A DNA stretch of 64,000 bases from Desulfuromonadaceae bacterium. Its GTDB lineage: Bacteria; Desulfobacterota; Desulfuromonadia; Geobacterales; Pseudopelobacteraceae. The notes beneath the pieces were generated by a model, which was not told the DNA's origin, searched no databases, and saw only the letters and a program-made list of their open reading frames with translations. Position 1 is the first letter of the stretch. The number at the start of each line of letters is the position of its first letter. Made by a program: the position numbers and the translations under genes. Location: the NCBI GenBank assembly GCA_028683855.1, contig JAQUHA010000011.1:1-64000 (forward strand), given 5' to 3'. This document shows positions 28,009 to 36,403 of this stretch, piece after piece.

Positions 28009-28890
28009 ATGGAAATTCCGCAATACCCTGCGTCCAGACCGCTTGCAATTTCTGATAAACCACTTCTGGATCGCCTCTGCAATGAGTTGCAGCCTCGCAT
28101 TTCCGAGCTGACCTTCGCAGGACTTTTTCTGTTCAGAACGGCACATAACTACCGCTTGACCTCTGTCGGCAATTCAGTTGTCCTGCTCGGCAGAGGCTAT
28201 GACGGTTCGGCTTACTTTCTCCCCCCTCTGAACGGTGATGTGAAGGGGGCGCTGCAGCTGCTGTTTGCCGCAGGAGTCCCGCTTTACGGTGCGGATGACA
28301 GCTTTGTCTCCCGTTACTGCAGCGGTAACTCTCTGCGTATCACCGAATTGCGCGATTCGAGCGATTATCTCTATCTTCGCGATGAGCTTGCCAATCTTCC
28401 TGGAAGTCGATTTCACAAGAAGAAAAACCGCATCAGCTATTTTACCCGCCGCCATGAACATATCGTAGCGCTCTATTCAAGCGAATATAAAGATGAGTGT
28501 CTTGCCCTTCTTTACAGATGGGTCAAAAGTTCCGGCAATCCGGTAAGCGGTTCACTGCGGCTTGAAATCGACGCCACTGTTGAAGCGCTATCCTCTGCGG
28601 TGGAACTTGAGCTGGAGGGGGTCGTTATTCTTGTAAATGATGTTGTGGCGGCATTTGCCCTTGGTGAGCGTCTCAATCGGGAGACTGCCGTATGCCATTT
28701 TGAAAAGGGAGATCCATTTTCTGACGGACTTTATCAGCTGGTTAATCGTGAGTTTGCGAAACTGCTCTTTCAGGAGTGTCAATATCTGAACCGTGAACAG
28801 GATCTTGGGGAGCCTGGGCTCAGAAACGCAAAACTCTCTTATCATCCGGTTGAACTGGTCAGGAAATATCTCGTGACACCACTCAAGTAG
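28009..28890 (+). CDS. DUF2156 family protein (phosphatidylglycerol lysyltransferase C-domain-like)
   Basis: 293 residues, soluble, with a GNAT-like double fold. Seen: RLCNELQPRISELTFAGLFL near the start, SRFHKKKNRISYFTRRHEH in the middle and a C-terminal ...HFEKGDPFSDGLYQLVNREF block that matches DUF2156 proteins. Related domains transfer aminoacyl groups from tRNA to lipids in MprF, but soluble stand-alone members have no assigned substrate. It ends 57 bases before the second AAA+ module and may be read into it. Confidence 0.8.
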   Translation: MEIPQYPASRPLAISDKPLLDRLCNELQPRISELTFAGLFLFRTAHNYRLTSVGNSVVLLGRGYDGSAYFLPPLNGDVKGALQLLFAAGVPLYGADDSFVSRYCSGNSLRITELRDSSDYLYLRDELANLPGSRFHKKKNRISYFTRRHEHIVALYSSEYKDECLALLYRWVKSSGNPVSGSLRLEIDATVEALSSAVELELEGVVILVNDVVAAFALGERLNRETAVCHFEKGDPFSDGLYQLVNREFAKLLFQECQYLNREQDLGEPGLRNAKLSYHPVELVRKYLVTPLK

Positions 28891-28947
28891 CGGATAGCTT
28901 TGCCCCGGATGGATCTGAATCTGAAATGTACGGACAAGAGGTAGCAA

Positions 28948-30006
28948 GTGAATATTGAACAGATGAAAACGGTTGTTAAAGAGATAATTACAAAAACCGA
29001 TCTCACTCCGTGTGTCGTGGGACACCGCGGTGTCGGCAAGAGCGCCGGGATTATCCAGGCCTGTCGTGAGATTGAACGAAAATATGTGTCGCTCCGCCTT
29101 GGCCAGATGGAGGTGGGTGATCTCGTCGGCATCCCTTTCCGGGATGGCTCAGTGATGCACTGGTCCCGCCCTTCGTGGTGGCCAGCTGACGAAGATTCTC
29201 CGACAGTTGTGCATTGTGATGAGCTGAACCGTGCTCAGCAGGAAGACACACTCCAGGCGATTTTCCAGTTTGTCGAACCGCCGGGTGAAGGGATGCTCCG
29301 CTCGCTGCATACACACCAGCTCTCAAAGCGGCACAAGGTCGTAGTCAGTATCAATCCTCCCGACGGCACCTATCAGGTTGCCACTCTTGACCGTGCTTTG
29401 ATCGACAGGATGGTTATGCTTTATGTCGAGACTGACTACGCCTGCTGGGCTCGCTATGCCGCGCGACATGATCTGTCCGGAGATGTCCGGCAGTTTCTTT
29501 CTGGAAACTCCTCAATGCTGGCAAAGCAGGGGGCTACAATGGAGTTACAGGTTGAACCGACCGAGCGTGGTTGGGAGATGGTCAGCACACTCCGTAAATA
29601 CTGCCGGTTTCCTGGTGATCTGGAGATGGAGGTTTATGCCGGGATAATCGGAAAAGAGGCTGCCATCAACTTCATGCGCTGGCTTAGTGACCAGAAGGGG
29701 CGTCCTCTGACTGCAAGGCAGATACTTGATGACTGGCCGCAGGTTTCCGTGCAGGCAGAGGCGCAGCGGGATGACGTGCAGGCGGCAACGATAAACGACC
29801 TTGTTTCAGCGCTGCAGGCTTCTCCGGTGTTGAATGAGGAGCAGGAGACGAATCTGATTGCGTATATCTCGGTGCTCCCAAGGGATCTCCGCTTCGGTTG
29901 TGTGAAGACACTGCTGAAGATCCCTGAAGTGGCTCTCGGGATTGCCCAGGACAAGTATGACGCCGTTATTTTCGATGCGATTCAGACAATTTCCCGCGAG
30001 GCATGA
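28948..30006 (+). CDS. MoxR-like AAA+ ATPase (module 2)
   Basis: 352 residues. Walker A GHRGVGKS (Lys31), Walker B TVVHCDELNRA (Asp91, Glu92), sensor 1 KVVVSINPPDG and the arginine of DRALIDRMVMLYVET identify a MoxR-type ATPase; the last third is a helical lid and extension. It is not a copy of module 1: length and motif details differ. GTG start. Its last four bases overlap the VWA gene (ATGA), as in many MoxR-VWA pairs where the ATPase remodels the VWA partner. Confidence 0.88.
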   Translation: MNIEQMKTVVKEIITKTDLTPCVVGHRGVGKSAGIIQACREIERKYVSLRLGQMEVGDLVGIPFRDGSVMHWSRPSWWPADEDSPTVVHCDELNRAQQEDTLQAIFQFVEPPGEGMLRSLHTHQLSKRHKVVVSINPPDGTYQVATLDRALIDRMVMLYVETDYACWARYAARHDLSGDVRQFLSGNSSMLAKQGATMELQVEPTERGWEMVSTLRKYCRFPGDLEMEVYAGIIGKEAAINFMRWLSDQKGRPLTARQILDDWPQVSVQAEAQRDDVQAATINDLVSALQASPVLNEEQETNLIAYISVLPRDLRFGCVKTLLKIPEVALGIAQDKYDAVIFDAIQTISREA

Positions 30007-31178
30007 GTGACAGTGCACTGGAAAATGCTGTAGTCAGGCTGTTGCGGGAACGTCCGTTTTATGGACATTTTATTCTCAATCTCCGCCGTGAGCTCCGTTC
30101 CCTTGACGGGAAGGGGGCAGGTGTTACTCTGCGCGACAGCATCCCAGTTCTGGCGGTAGATCCGGAAATCTTCCCGCTTATGGGTTTGCCGCAGCAGCGT
30201 GCCCTTCTCGAACATCTCGTAAAACACCTTCTGCACCTTCATCCTGTGAGACGCAAGGGAAGGAATCTCCACGACTGGGACATCGCCTCTGATCTGGCAA
30301 TTAACCTCGGGATTGAAAATCTGCCTGAAGATGCCCTGCTGCCGGAATATTACGGGGCTGAAGATGGGCTGGCAGCAGAAGAGTACTACGAACAGCTGGC
30401 GCCGCCGTTTGACGCCGGTAATCTCGATGGCAGCGGTTTTGGCGACAATGATGAGGCAGAGAGTGGCGCGGCCGGTGAAGGTGATGCTGGCACTGCGACC
30501 GCGACTACGCTGGATAGCCATGCTCTCTGGGGGGATGCCGACAGTACACCCCTTCCACTGGCTGAAGAGGCGCTGCGGGCAATAACGAGGGAGTCCCTGC
30601 GTGGCTGTGACGGTGAGACGCCACCTGAATTGAAGTGTGTTGTAGATGCCCTGCTCGGACCATCTCCGATTCCGTGGCAGCAGATTCTGAGACAATTTCT
30701 CGCAGCAGCGGGACGAACCGGCAGGCGAAGCAGCTGGACACGTGAGCATCGACGCTTTGAGCATACCACCCCTGGTGTAAGAAAACGTCGTCGCCTGAAC
30801 CTGCTGATTGGGGTAGACGTGAGTGACTCCACGAACATAGTTGAGCTCAGGGAGGCCTTTGGACAGGAGCTCATCCGGATTGCCGCTGCACGGGAGTCAG
30901 CCATAACAGTTATCTATGCCAACAGCCGTATTCAGCGCATTGACTCGCTGCGTGGGCATCACGGCGTTGTGGAACGGTATGACGGAGGCGGATTTACCGA
31001 TCTGAGACCGGTTTTTGAGTATGCCAGAACCATGCACCCGCTGCCGGCAGCAGTAATATATCTGACTGATGGCATAGGTCCGGTGTCGGACAGAATGGAG
31101 TTTCCGACACTCTGGGTGTTGACCGCAGTAGGAGAAAAACCGGCGCCATGGGGAGTCGAATTGAGAATGGAGAAGTGA
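30003..31178 (+). CDS. VWA-like protein of the DUF2201/COG3864 type with degenerate metallopeptidase motif
   Basis: 391 residues, soluble. The N-terminal half is the metallopeptidase-like DUF2201 domain, but where HExxH is expected it reads HLVKH (71-75), with a later His80-Pro81 and the WDIASDLAIN helix kept; the catalytic glutamate is a leucine. A low-complexity acidic/Ala/Gly linker (about 135-175) follows. The C-terminal VWA-like domain has an intact MIDAS: DVSDS (Asp272, Ser274, Ser276), Thr332 in GGGFTDLRP and Asp356 in YLTDG. It overlaps the ATPase gene and abuts the next ORF by one base, indicating a three-gene operon. Confidence 0.83.
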   Translation: MSDSALENAVVRLLRERPFYGHFILNLRRELRSLDGKGAGVTLRDSIPVLAVDPEIFPLMGLPQQRALLEHLVKHLLHLHPVRRKGRNLHDWDIASDLAINLGIENLPEDALLPEYYGAEDGLAAEEYYEQLAPPFDAGNLDGSGFGDNDEAESGAAGEGDAGTATATTLDSHALWGDADSTPLPLAEEALRAITRESLRGCDGETPPELKCVVDALLGPSPIPWQQILRQFLAAAGRTGRRSSWTREHRRFEHTTPGVRKRRRLNLLIGVDVSDSTNIVELREAFGQELIRIAAARESAITVIYANSRIQRIDSLRGHHGVVERYDGGGFTDLRPVFEYARTMHPLPAAVIYLTDGIGPVSDRMEFPTLWVLTAVGEKPAPWGVELRMEK

Positions 31179-31179
31179 T

Positions 31180-31584
31180 ATGGAGACTTATAAGGCTATG
31201 ACCGCCGAGTCGGTCGGAGAAATTCTGAGTCAGGCGGGTGCGGAGGTAATGATCCGTTCCGGCAGGAGTGATAACTACAGTGCGCCGCGCGAATTTTCAT
31301 TTGAAGTGAAAGCAATATTTCCTAACGGGATGGGGATGCACGTAGTGGCCCGCCAGTTCAATTATCGTGACCCCTGGGAGGCGAAGGGGCGTGTCAACGA
31401 TATGGTTGATGCAATGCTGCTTCGCGACGGTACCTTCACAGTGCTGCCAAAGGGGTACAAGTGGTTTCAGGGGGTTGATGAGGAGTGTGGGCTTGATGAG
31501 GAAAAACTTCGTGAAATTGTAGAGTGTGTTGGAAAGGTGAACGTAAAACTTTATCAGCTTCAGGAAATGACCGGGGATCTGTGA
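31180..31584 (+). CDS. Unknown 134-aa protein of the MoxR-VWA operon
   Basis: 134 residues, no family recognised. A mixed alpha/beta pattern with FSFEVKAIFPNGMGMHVVAR, an RDPWEAKGRVNDMVDAML helix and a C-terminal helix ending near LYQLQEMTGDL. No membrane segment or signal peptide. ATG one base after the VWA stop with GGAG (31170-31173) inside that gene, so it is translated from the same mRNA. It may be a third component or a regulator of the ATPase pair. Confidence 0.7.
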   Translation: METYKAMTAESVGEILSQAGAEVMIRSGRSDNYSAPREFSFEVKAIFPNGMGMHVVARQFNYRDPWEAKGRVNDMVDAMLLRDGTFTVLPKGYKWFQGVDEECGLDEEKLREIVECVGKVNVKLYQLQEMTGDL

Positions 31585-31620
31585 GCCATAATTGCCATTG
31601 GACTTAGGCTTGCGGCGATC

Positions 31621-31673
31621 CAGATCAGATGTGTCCGTTCAATAAAACAGTTGTAAACATCTGATCTGTTTTT
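31621..31673 (+). terminator. Terminator of the MoxR-VWA operon
   Basis: CAGATCAGATGT (31621-31632) is perfectly complementary to ACATCTGATCTG (31657-31668), followed by TTTTT. The 24-base loop is long, but the 12-bp stem and T-tract at the end of the operon fit an intrinsic terminator. Confidence 0.7.
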
Positions 31674-31682
31674 AGATTGATT

Positions 31683-32165
31683 TTATTTGCCGCAACATTT
31701 TTTGTACTTTACTCCGCTTCCGCAGCTGCATGGGTCGTTACGTCCGATTTTTATGACCGTTAAGGGTTTTGGTCGAACCATAATCCCATCTGTAAAATAC
31801 CAGTTGCCACCTTTTTTCTTGAATTGACCCGCTTCGTGGTGCACTTGATCGCCACCTTTATCTTTGAACCGGGCGATAAATTCAACCTCACCGGTTGAAT
31901 CATCAATCCCGCCTCTGTCGGTTTTGATGATTTCCAGCCCCAGCCATTCAGCAGATTCCGCCCACTCTCTGGTTCCTGCGTGATCATATCCTTCCCGATG
32001 CTCAATATGTGTACTCTCAAATATGAAATCCATTTTTGCAAAAACGTATGCAGAGTAGCGGGCTCGCATGAGTTGCTCTGCTGTTTTTGCTGTTACTGCT
32101 CCCGAAATAATCTGTTCACAGCAGTCGGAATAGGGGGCGCCGCTCCCGCATGGGCAGAGGGTCAT
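31683..32165 (-). CDS. YchJ-like SEC-C motif protein (UPF0225)
   Basis: 160 residues from ATG 32165, the start that gives MTLCPCGSG; a longer reading from 32300 adds 45 unconserved residues and GGGAG lies just upstream of 32165 on this strand. A SEC-C-type zinc motif at each end (CPCGSG...CC and [13 protein letters not shown]) flanks the middle NTF2-like domain with [20 protein letters not shown]. This is the E. coli YchJ layout. Function unknown; the SEC-C motif binds zinc and in SecA contacts SecB and ribosome. Confidence 0.88.
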   Translation of the reverse strand: MTLCPCGSGAPYSDCCEQIISGAVTAKTAEQLMRARYSAYVFAKMDFIFESTHIEHREGYDHAGTREWAESAEWLGLEIIKTDRGGIDDSTGEVEFIARFKDKGGDQVHHEAGQFKKKGGNWYFTDGIMVRPKPLTVIKIGRNDPCSCGSGVKYKKCCGK

Positions 32166-32319
32166 AGTTTTGTTCTCCCGTGAAAATAAAATGATGCTGT
32201 TCTGTTGACATATTAACGGCTGTCTTGTCAAATATATTCTAAAATAGCACTTGTCTGCAGACCCATTTACCTGTATTGGTAGCGGTCGCAAAAAAAACAT
32301 AGAAACTCAGGCGGAGAGA

Positions 32320-32538
32320 ATGAAAATTTCAAGTTTAGAGCTGATGCAAGCGCCACTAACAGCGGAGGAGGCTCGTTGGGTGAGCGAGCTTGCTGATAAG
32401 TTGCCGGATGAAGTTGATCTTACTTTTGAAGAGTCAAAAATATTGACACGTCTCTCGATCCGAGAGTGGCCGGATGCTCTTATCTTAAAAGTAAAAGATG
32501 TCATAGACCTGGAAGACTTTCTTGTAGAAGAAAACTAA
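32320..32538 (+). CDS. Small acidic protein, 72 aa, unknown
   Basis: 72 residues from ATG 32320 (MKISSLELMQAPLTAEEARW...), with purines GGAGAG (32313-32318) right before it; a longer reading from 32251 is unlikely. Acidic and mostly helical, with no membrane segment. It is divergent from the YchJ-like gene. No family recognised. Confidence 0.55.
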   Translation: MKISSLELMQAPLTAEEARWVSELADKLPDEVDLTFEESKILTRLSIREWPDALILKVKDVIDLEDFLVEEN

Positions 32539-32591
32539 ATGTCTCCTGAAAAAGGTCGGATATAAATAAATTGAACAGGGAGTGCAGCAGC

Positions 32592-33671
32592 TTGAAAGTC
32601 TCTCGAAATATTTTGGTATTACAGCTGTTTATTGTATCAGTTCTTTCCGGGTGTCTGGATAACAGCAGTATGCAGTCTAAGGCAGAAACCGCCAAAGAAG
32701 CTGATTCACAAGTGGTTGCAGCATCTTTTTCAGCAACGACATCTGCCAACAGAAAAGCCGCAGTTTTTGCCGCCCAGACTACTGCAACCCGTATCGCGGC
32801 TTCAAAGATTAAATATAATGCCGGTGAAAGTCCAGAGTACGCAAAAGGGTGCGGTTGGCCGGTGAAGTCACCAACCATGCTGCCCGGATCTATTTTGCCG
32901 ATGAAGCGCATCGTCGCATATTACGGCAATCCTCTCTCAAAGAGAATGGGAGCTTTGGGTGAATTCCCCAAGGATGAAATGCTGCTCCGGCTTAAAGGCG
33001 AAGCAGAAAAGTGGCAGACGGCAGATCCTGCTACACCGGTGCAGCCGGCGTTGCATCTTATTGCAGTTGTGGCGCAGGAAGCTCCCGGAAAGGATGGCAA
33101 ATACCGGATGGTTATGCCTGACAAGGTTATTGAACAGGTTTACGGATGGGCTAAAGAGGCAGGCGCTATTATGTTCATAGATATTCAGACGGGGCATGAT
33201 GATATTCGGACTATCCTTCCCCGTTTTGAATGGATCTTGAAGAATCCAGATGTTCATCTCGGGATTGATCCGGAGTTCAATCTTATAAAGAGCCGCAAAA
33301 AACCGGGTAAGCAGATTGGTACATACGATGCCGCCGATATAAATTTTGCATCAGCTTACTTAAAGGGGCTGGTAAAAAAATACAATATACCGCCAAAGGT
33401 GTTTACAATTCACAGGTTTACTAGAAACGGCGTGACAAATTCAAATAAAATTGCGCTATCCTCTGAGGTGCAGATTGTAATCCATATGGATGGCTGGGGC
33501 GGTCCATCGCTAAAACGCAACTCGTACAAGGAGTATGTAGTCTCTGAACCGGTGCAGTATGCAGGATTCAAGCTCTTCTACCATAATGATACAAAGAAGG
33601 GTGATCCTTTGCTGACACCTCTTGAACTACTGAAGCTGAACCCGAAGCCTCTCTATATACAGTATCAGTAA
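32592..33671 (+). CDS. Lipoprotein of unknown function, predicted TIM-barrel-like
   Basis: 359 residues from TTG 32592, which gives a clean lipoprotein signal MKVSRNILVLQLFIVSVLSG then Cys; GGGAG (32578-32582) lies nine bases upstream. An earlier TTG (32571) would put polar residues before the signal. The mature part, after a Ser/Ala-rich linker, has repeating beta-alpha units: MKRIVAYYGNP, LHLIAVVAQEAPG, AGAIMFIDIQTG, VHLGIDPEF, IHMDGWGG. That looks like a (beta/alpha)8 barrel with conserved acids, as in glycoside-hydrolase-like proteins, but I cannot name a family. Confidence 0.65.
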   Translation: MKVSRNILVLQLFIVSVLSGCLDNSSMQSKAETAKEADSQVVAASFSATTSANRKAAVFAAQTTATRIAASKIKYNAGESPEYAKGCGWPVKSPTMLPGSILPMKRIVAYYGNPLSKRMGALGEFPKDEMLLRLKGEAEKWQTADPATPVQPALHLIAVVAQEAPGKDGKYRMVMPDKVIEQVYGWAKEAGAIMFIDIQTGHDDIRTILPRFEWILKNPDVHLGIDPEFNLIKSRKKPGKQIGTYDAADINFASAYLKGLVKKYNIPPKVFTIHRFTRNGVTNSNKIALSSEVQIVIHMDGWGGPSLKRNSYKEYVVSEPVQYAGFKLFYHNDTKKGDPLLTPLELLKLNPKPLYIQYQ

Positions 33672-33688
33672 TATTAGATACTTATTGT

Positions 33689-35197
33689 ATGCTGCTTATA
33701 TTTCCACCACTTGCAAAAGCCTGCGAGCCACCTGCAGGTATTGTTCGGCTGGCTTCATTTCTGAATGATCATGGCATTTCCTGTCGTATGCTTGATGCGA
33801 ATCTGGAAGGGCAGCTATGGCTGCTTGAGCACCCCTCAACTTGCACTGACACATGGAGTCGCAGAGCATTTAAGGGGCGAGCCGGTAATCTGACAGCACT
33901 CCGTGATATAGAAACTTACAGCTCGCCAGATCGTTATCGCCGTGCAGTAAGCGATTTAAACCGGATACTTGCTGTTTCTGCGGCGGATAATGGCATAATC
34001 ATCGGTCTTGCCGATTATCAGGATCATACCAAATCGCCACAGCGTAGTGCCGATCTTCTTGCATCAGCTCTTGAACCGGAGCGGAACCCTTTTTTCAGAT
34101 ATTTTAGTGAAACTCTTCCCGACCTTCTTTCCACTATAAATACGGTAGGTTTTTCTCTTAATTATCTGAGTCAGGCACTCACAACTTTTGCAATGATAGG
34201 ATTTGTTCGTAAAAATTTCCCTGAGATTAAAATAATACTTGGCGGTGGGCTTGTTACTTCCTGGATGCAGCAACCAGGCTGGAACAAGCCGTTTGGCGCT
34301 CTGGTTGACCATCTGATTTCAGGGGCTGGCGAACTTCCGCTTCTCTCAATCCTGAAAGAGGGGGATGCCGCAAAATCTAATAAACCCCCTGATTACTCCG
34401 CTTTGCCGCTTGACAGCTATTTTTCTCCCGGTTTTATTCTGCCTTACAGTGCAGCAGAGGGGTGCTACTGGAGCAGATGCTCTTTCTGTCCGGAGCGTGC
34501 CGAAGGGAATGCATACAAAGCGGTTCCGGTTAATCGTGCGTTGGCAGACCTGAAAATTCTGATAGAGAAAAGCTCTCCTCTGCTGCTCCATTTTCTGGAT
34601 AATGCCATTAATCCAGGACTGCTTACAGCTATTGCCGAAAATCCTCCTGGTGTCCCATGGTATGGATTCGCCAGGATCAGCGAACAGCTCAGTAACCTTG
34701 ATTTCTGCCATGCTCTAAAACATTCAGGCTGCGTAATGTTAAAACTGGGGCTGGAGTCTGGCGATCAGGGTGTGCTGGATCGGATGAAAAAGGGGATTAC
34801 AGTTGAGGTTGCCTCGCAGGTATTGAAAAATCTACATACTGCCGGGATTGCTGTCTATTGCTACATTCTGTTCGGCACTCCGGGAGAAACACGCCTTGAG
34901 GCGGAGAGGACTCTTGAGTTTGTAGCCGGACACGGGGAAGCAATCAGTTTTCTGAATACTGCACTTTTCAATATGCCTATTAATGGAGATGAAGCCATAG
35001 AATATGGTGATAAGCTTTTTTATGAAGGTGACCTCTCGCTATACACTTCGTTTTGTCATCCCGGTGGGTGGGAGCGCAGCCATGTCCGTCGTTTTATAGA
35101 GAGCGAATTCAAACGTCATCCGGCTGTTGCAGAGATCATCAGAAAAGATCCGCCGCAGTTCGGTTCAAATCATGCAGCTTTTTTCGGCAGAGTATGA
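33689..35197 (+). CDS. B12-binding-type radical SAM protein
   Basis: 502 residues. The N-terminus resembles a cobalamin-binding domain: LLIFPPLAKACEPPAGIVRL, later IKIILGGGLVTSW. The radical SAM cluster motif is EGCYWSRCSFCPE, cysteines 259, 264 and 267 (CX4CX2C, a spacing common in this subgroup). A barrel follows with LKLGLESGDQGVLDRMKKG and YILFGTPGETRLEAERTLE. Substrate unknown. It starts 18 bases after the lipoprotein gene, so the two may be co-expressed, though no shared role is evident. Confidence 0.85.
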   Translation: MLLIFPPLAKACEPPAGIVRLASFLNDHGISCRMLDANLEGQLWLLEHPSTCTDTWSRRAFKGRAGNLTALRDIETYSSPDRYRRAVSDLNRILAVSAADNGIIIGLADYQDHTKSPQRSADLLASALEPERNPFFRYFSETLPDLLSTINTVGFSLNYLSQALTTFAMIGFVRKNFPEIKIILGGGLVTSWMQQPGWNKPFGALVDHLISGAGELPLLSILKEGDAAKSNKPPDYSALPLDSYFSPGFILPYSAAEGCYWSRCSFCPERAEGNAYKAVPVNRALADLKILIEKSSPLLLHFLDNAINPGLLTAIAENPPGVPWYGFARISEQLSNLDFCHALKHSGCVMLKLGLESGDQGVLDRMKKGITVEVASQVLKNLHTAGIAVYCYILFGTPGETRLEAERTLEFVAGHGEAISFLNTALFNMPINGDEAIEYGDKLFYEGDLSLYTSFCHPGGWERSHVRRFIESEFKRHPAVAEIIRKDPPQFGSNHAAFFGRV

Positions 35198-35269
35198 ATA
35201 AAATTATCGCCTTAACTTTTTGCCGTCGTCGTGTTACAATCCGCACCCTTAACTCTTGAGGGAGACAAT

Positions 35270-35524
35270 ATGGAGATCGTTGGCGGATTCATGGTTATGA
35301 TGAGTATTTTAGGGTTCTTTCTTGCGGTTGTTTGGTTGGTGATGCCTTTCGTCGTTTTTGCGGTTAAGGGTAAGCAGGATCGGACGCTGGATGTTCTTGA
35401 AACTATTGAAAAAAGATTGGGTGATATTGAAGCTGCCCTTAAGTCTCTTCAGGCAGCTGAAGAGAGAAGAGGTTCCGCTGCTGGCAACGGCAGACGCGAC
35501 AGTTCTGAGCCTGATGAAAATTAA
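35270..35524 (+). CDS. Small membrane protein with coiled tail, 84 aa
   Basis: 84 residues from ATG 35270; GAGGGAG (35258-35264) is well placed, unlike for the in-frame ATG at 35231. One long hydrophobic segment (about 4-30) followed by a VLETIEKRLGDIEAALKSLQ amphipathic helix and a polar charged tail. Such an anchor-plus-coil layout is common for small inner membrane scaffolds. Function unknown. Confidence 0.65.
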   Translation: MEIVGGFMVMMSILGFFLAVVWLVMPFVVFAVKGKQDRTLDVLETIEKRLGDIEAALKSLQAAEERRGSAAGNGRRDSSEPDEN

Positions 35525-35528
35525 CTGA

Positions 35529-35559
35529 TTGGCATGAGTGGTAAAACTGTAGATATAAT
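35529..35559 (+). promoter_or_regulatory. Candidate promoter of fabI-hflX
   Basis: TTGGCA (35529-35534) and a perfect TATAAT (35554-35559), spaced 19 bases, 62 bases before fabI. The spacing is longer than ideal. Confidence 0.4.
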
Positions 35560-35620
35560 CTTCTGTCTACTTAAAAAATGAATCACCTTTTATATGCTGT
35601 AGAGAACCGGAGGAAACCAG

Positions 35621-36388
35621 ATGCTGTTACAAGGAAAGAAAGTTGTAATTTTTGGTATTGCGAACGATAAGAGTATTGCATGGTCTATCGCCAGGCTTTT
35701 TCATGAACAGGGTGCTGAGATTGCTGTTACATATCTGGGCGAGGCGCTTGAGAAAAGGGTTCGACCACTGGCGGAGTCACTTGATGCAGCCGCCATTCTG
35801 CCGTGTAATGTGACCTGTGACGAAGATATCTCCGCTGTTTTCAGCGAGCTTGCCAAGATCTGGGATGGCGTTGACATAGTGATTCATGCGGTTGCATTTG
35901 CCAACAAGGACGAGCTGAAAGGTACCATCCTGAATACCACCAGAGAAGGTTTTGCCACCGCTCTTGACATAAGTGTCTACTCCTTTCTTGAGATAATGAA
36001 GGCGGCGCATCCGATGATGCAGGGGCGCGGCGGTTCGGCGCTTACCCTGAGCTACTACGGCGCCATGAAGGTGTTTCCAAGCTACAACGTCATGGGGGTG
36101 GCCAAGGCTGCTCTGGAGGCTTCGGTAAGGTATCTCTCAGAGGCACTGGGGCCGGAAGGTTTGCGGGTGAATGCCATTTCTGCCGGGCCGATAAGAACTC
36201 TGGCGGCTGCCGGAGTGAACGGCTTCCACACTATTCTTAACCACGTTGAATCAAAAGCGCCGCTCAGACGCACCATTACTCAGGAGGATGTTGCGAAATC
36301 AGCGCTTTACCTCTGTAGCGATCTGGCAAGCGGAGTCAGCGGCGAGATTCATTACGTTGACGGCGGTTATAATATCATCGGTCTGTAA
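35621..36388 (+). CDS. fabI: Enoyl-[acyl-carrier-protein] reductase FabI
   Basis: 255 residues, a short-chain dehydrogenase that reduces enoyl-ACP with NADH in the last step of each fatty acid elongation cycle. Start GKKVVIFGIANDKSIAWSIA is the FabI version of the NAD site, and Tyr155-x6-Lys162 in PSYNVMGVAK with Tyr146 nearby in LSYYG is the catalytic set. Strong GGAGG (35610-35614). Followed by hflX in the same frame after the stop. Confidence 0.94.
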   Translation: MLLQGKKVVIFGIANDKSIAWSIARLFHEQGAEIAVTYLGEALEKRVRPLAESLDAAAILPCNVTCDEDISAVFSELAKIWDGVDIVIHAVAFANKDELKGTILNTTREGFATALDISVYSFLEIMKAAHPMMQGRGGSALTLSYYGAMKVFPSYNVMGVAKAALEASVRYLSEALGPEGLRVNAISAGPIRTLAAAGVNGFHTILNHVESKAPLRRTITQEDVAKSALYLCSDLASGVSGEIHYVDGGYNIIGL

Positions 36389-36403
36389 CTCTGGAGTCCT
36401 CCC

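Noticed and set aside
29982-30764. 260-aa open frame on the minus strand opposite the VWA gene
   Set aside because: It is the antisense shadow of a well-supported coding gene (MIDAS motifs, overlap with the ATPase gene) and its translation has no domain or ribosome site.
30386-30904. 172-aa minus-strand frame, Ser/Arg/Ala rich
   Set aside because: Antisense to the VWA gene; low-complexity translation typical of a shadow.
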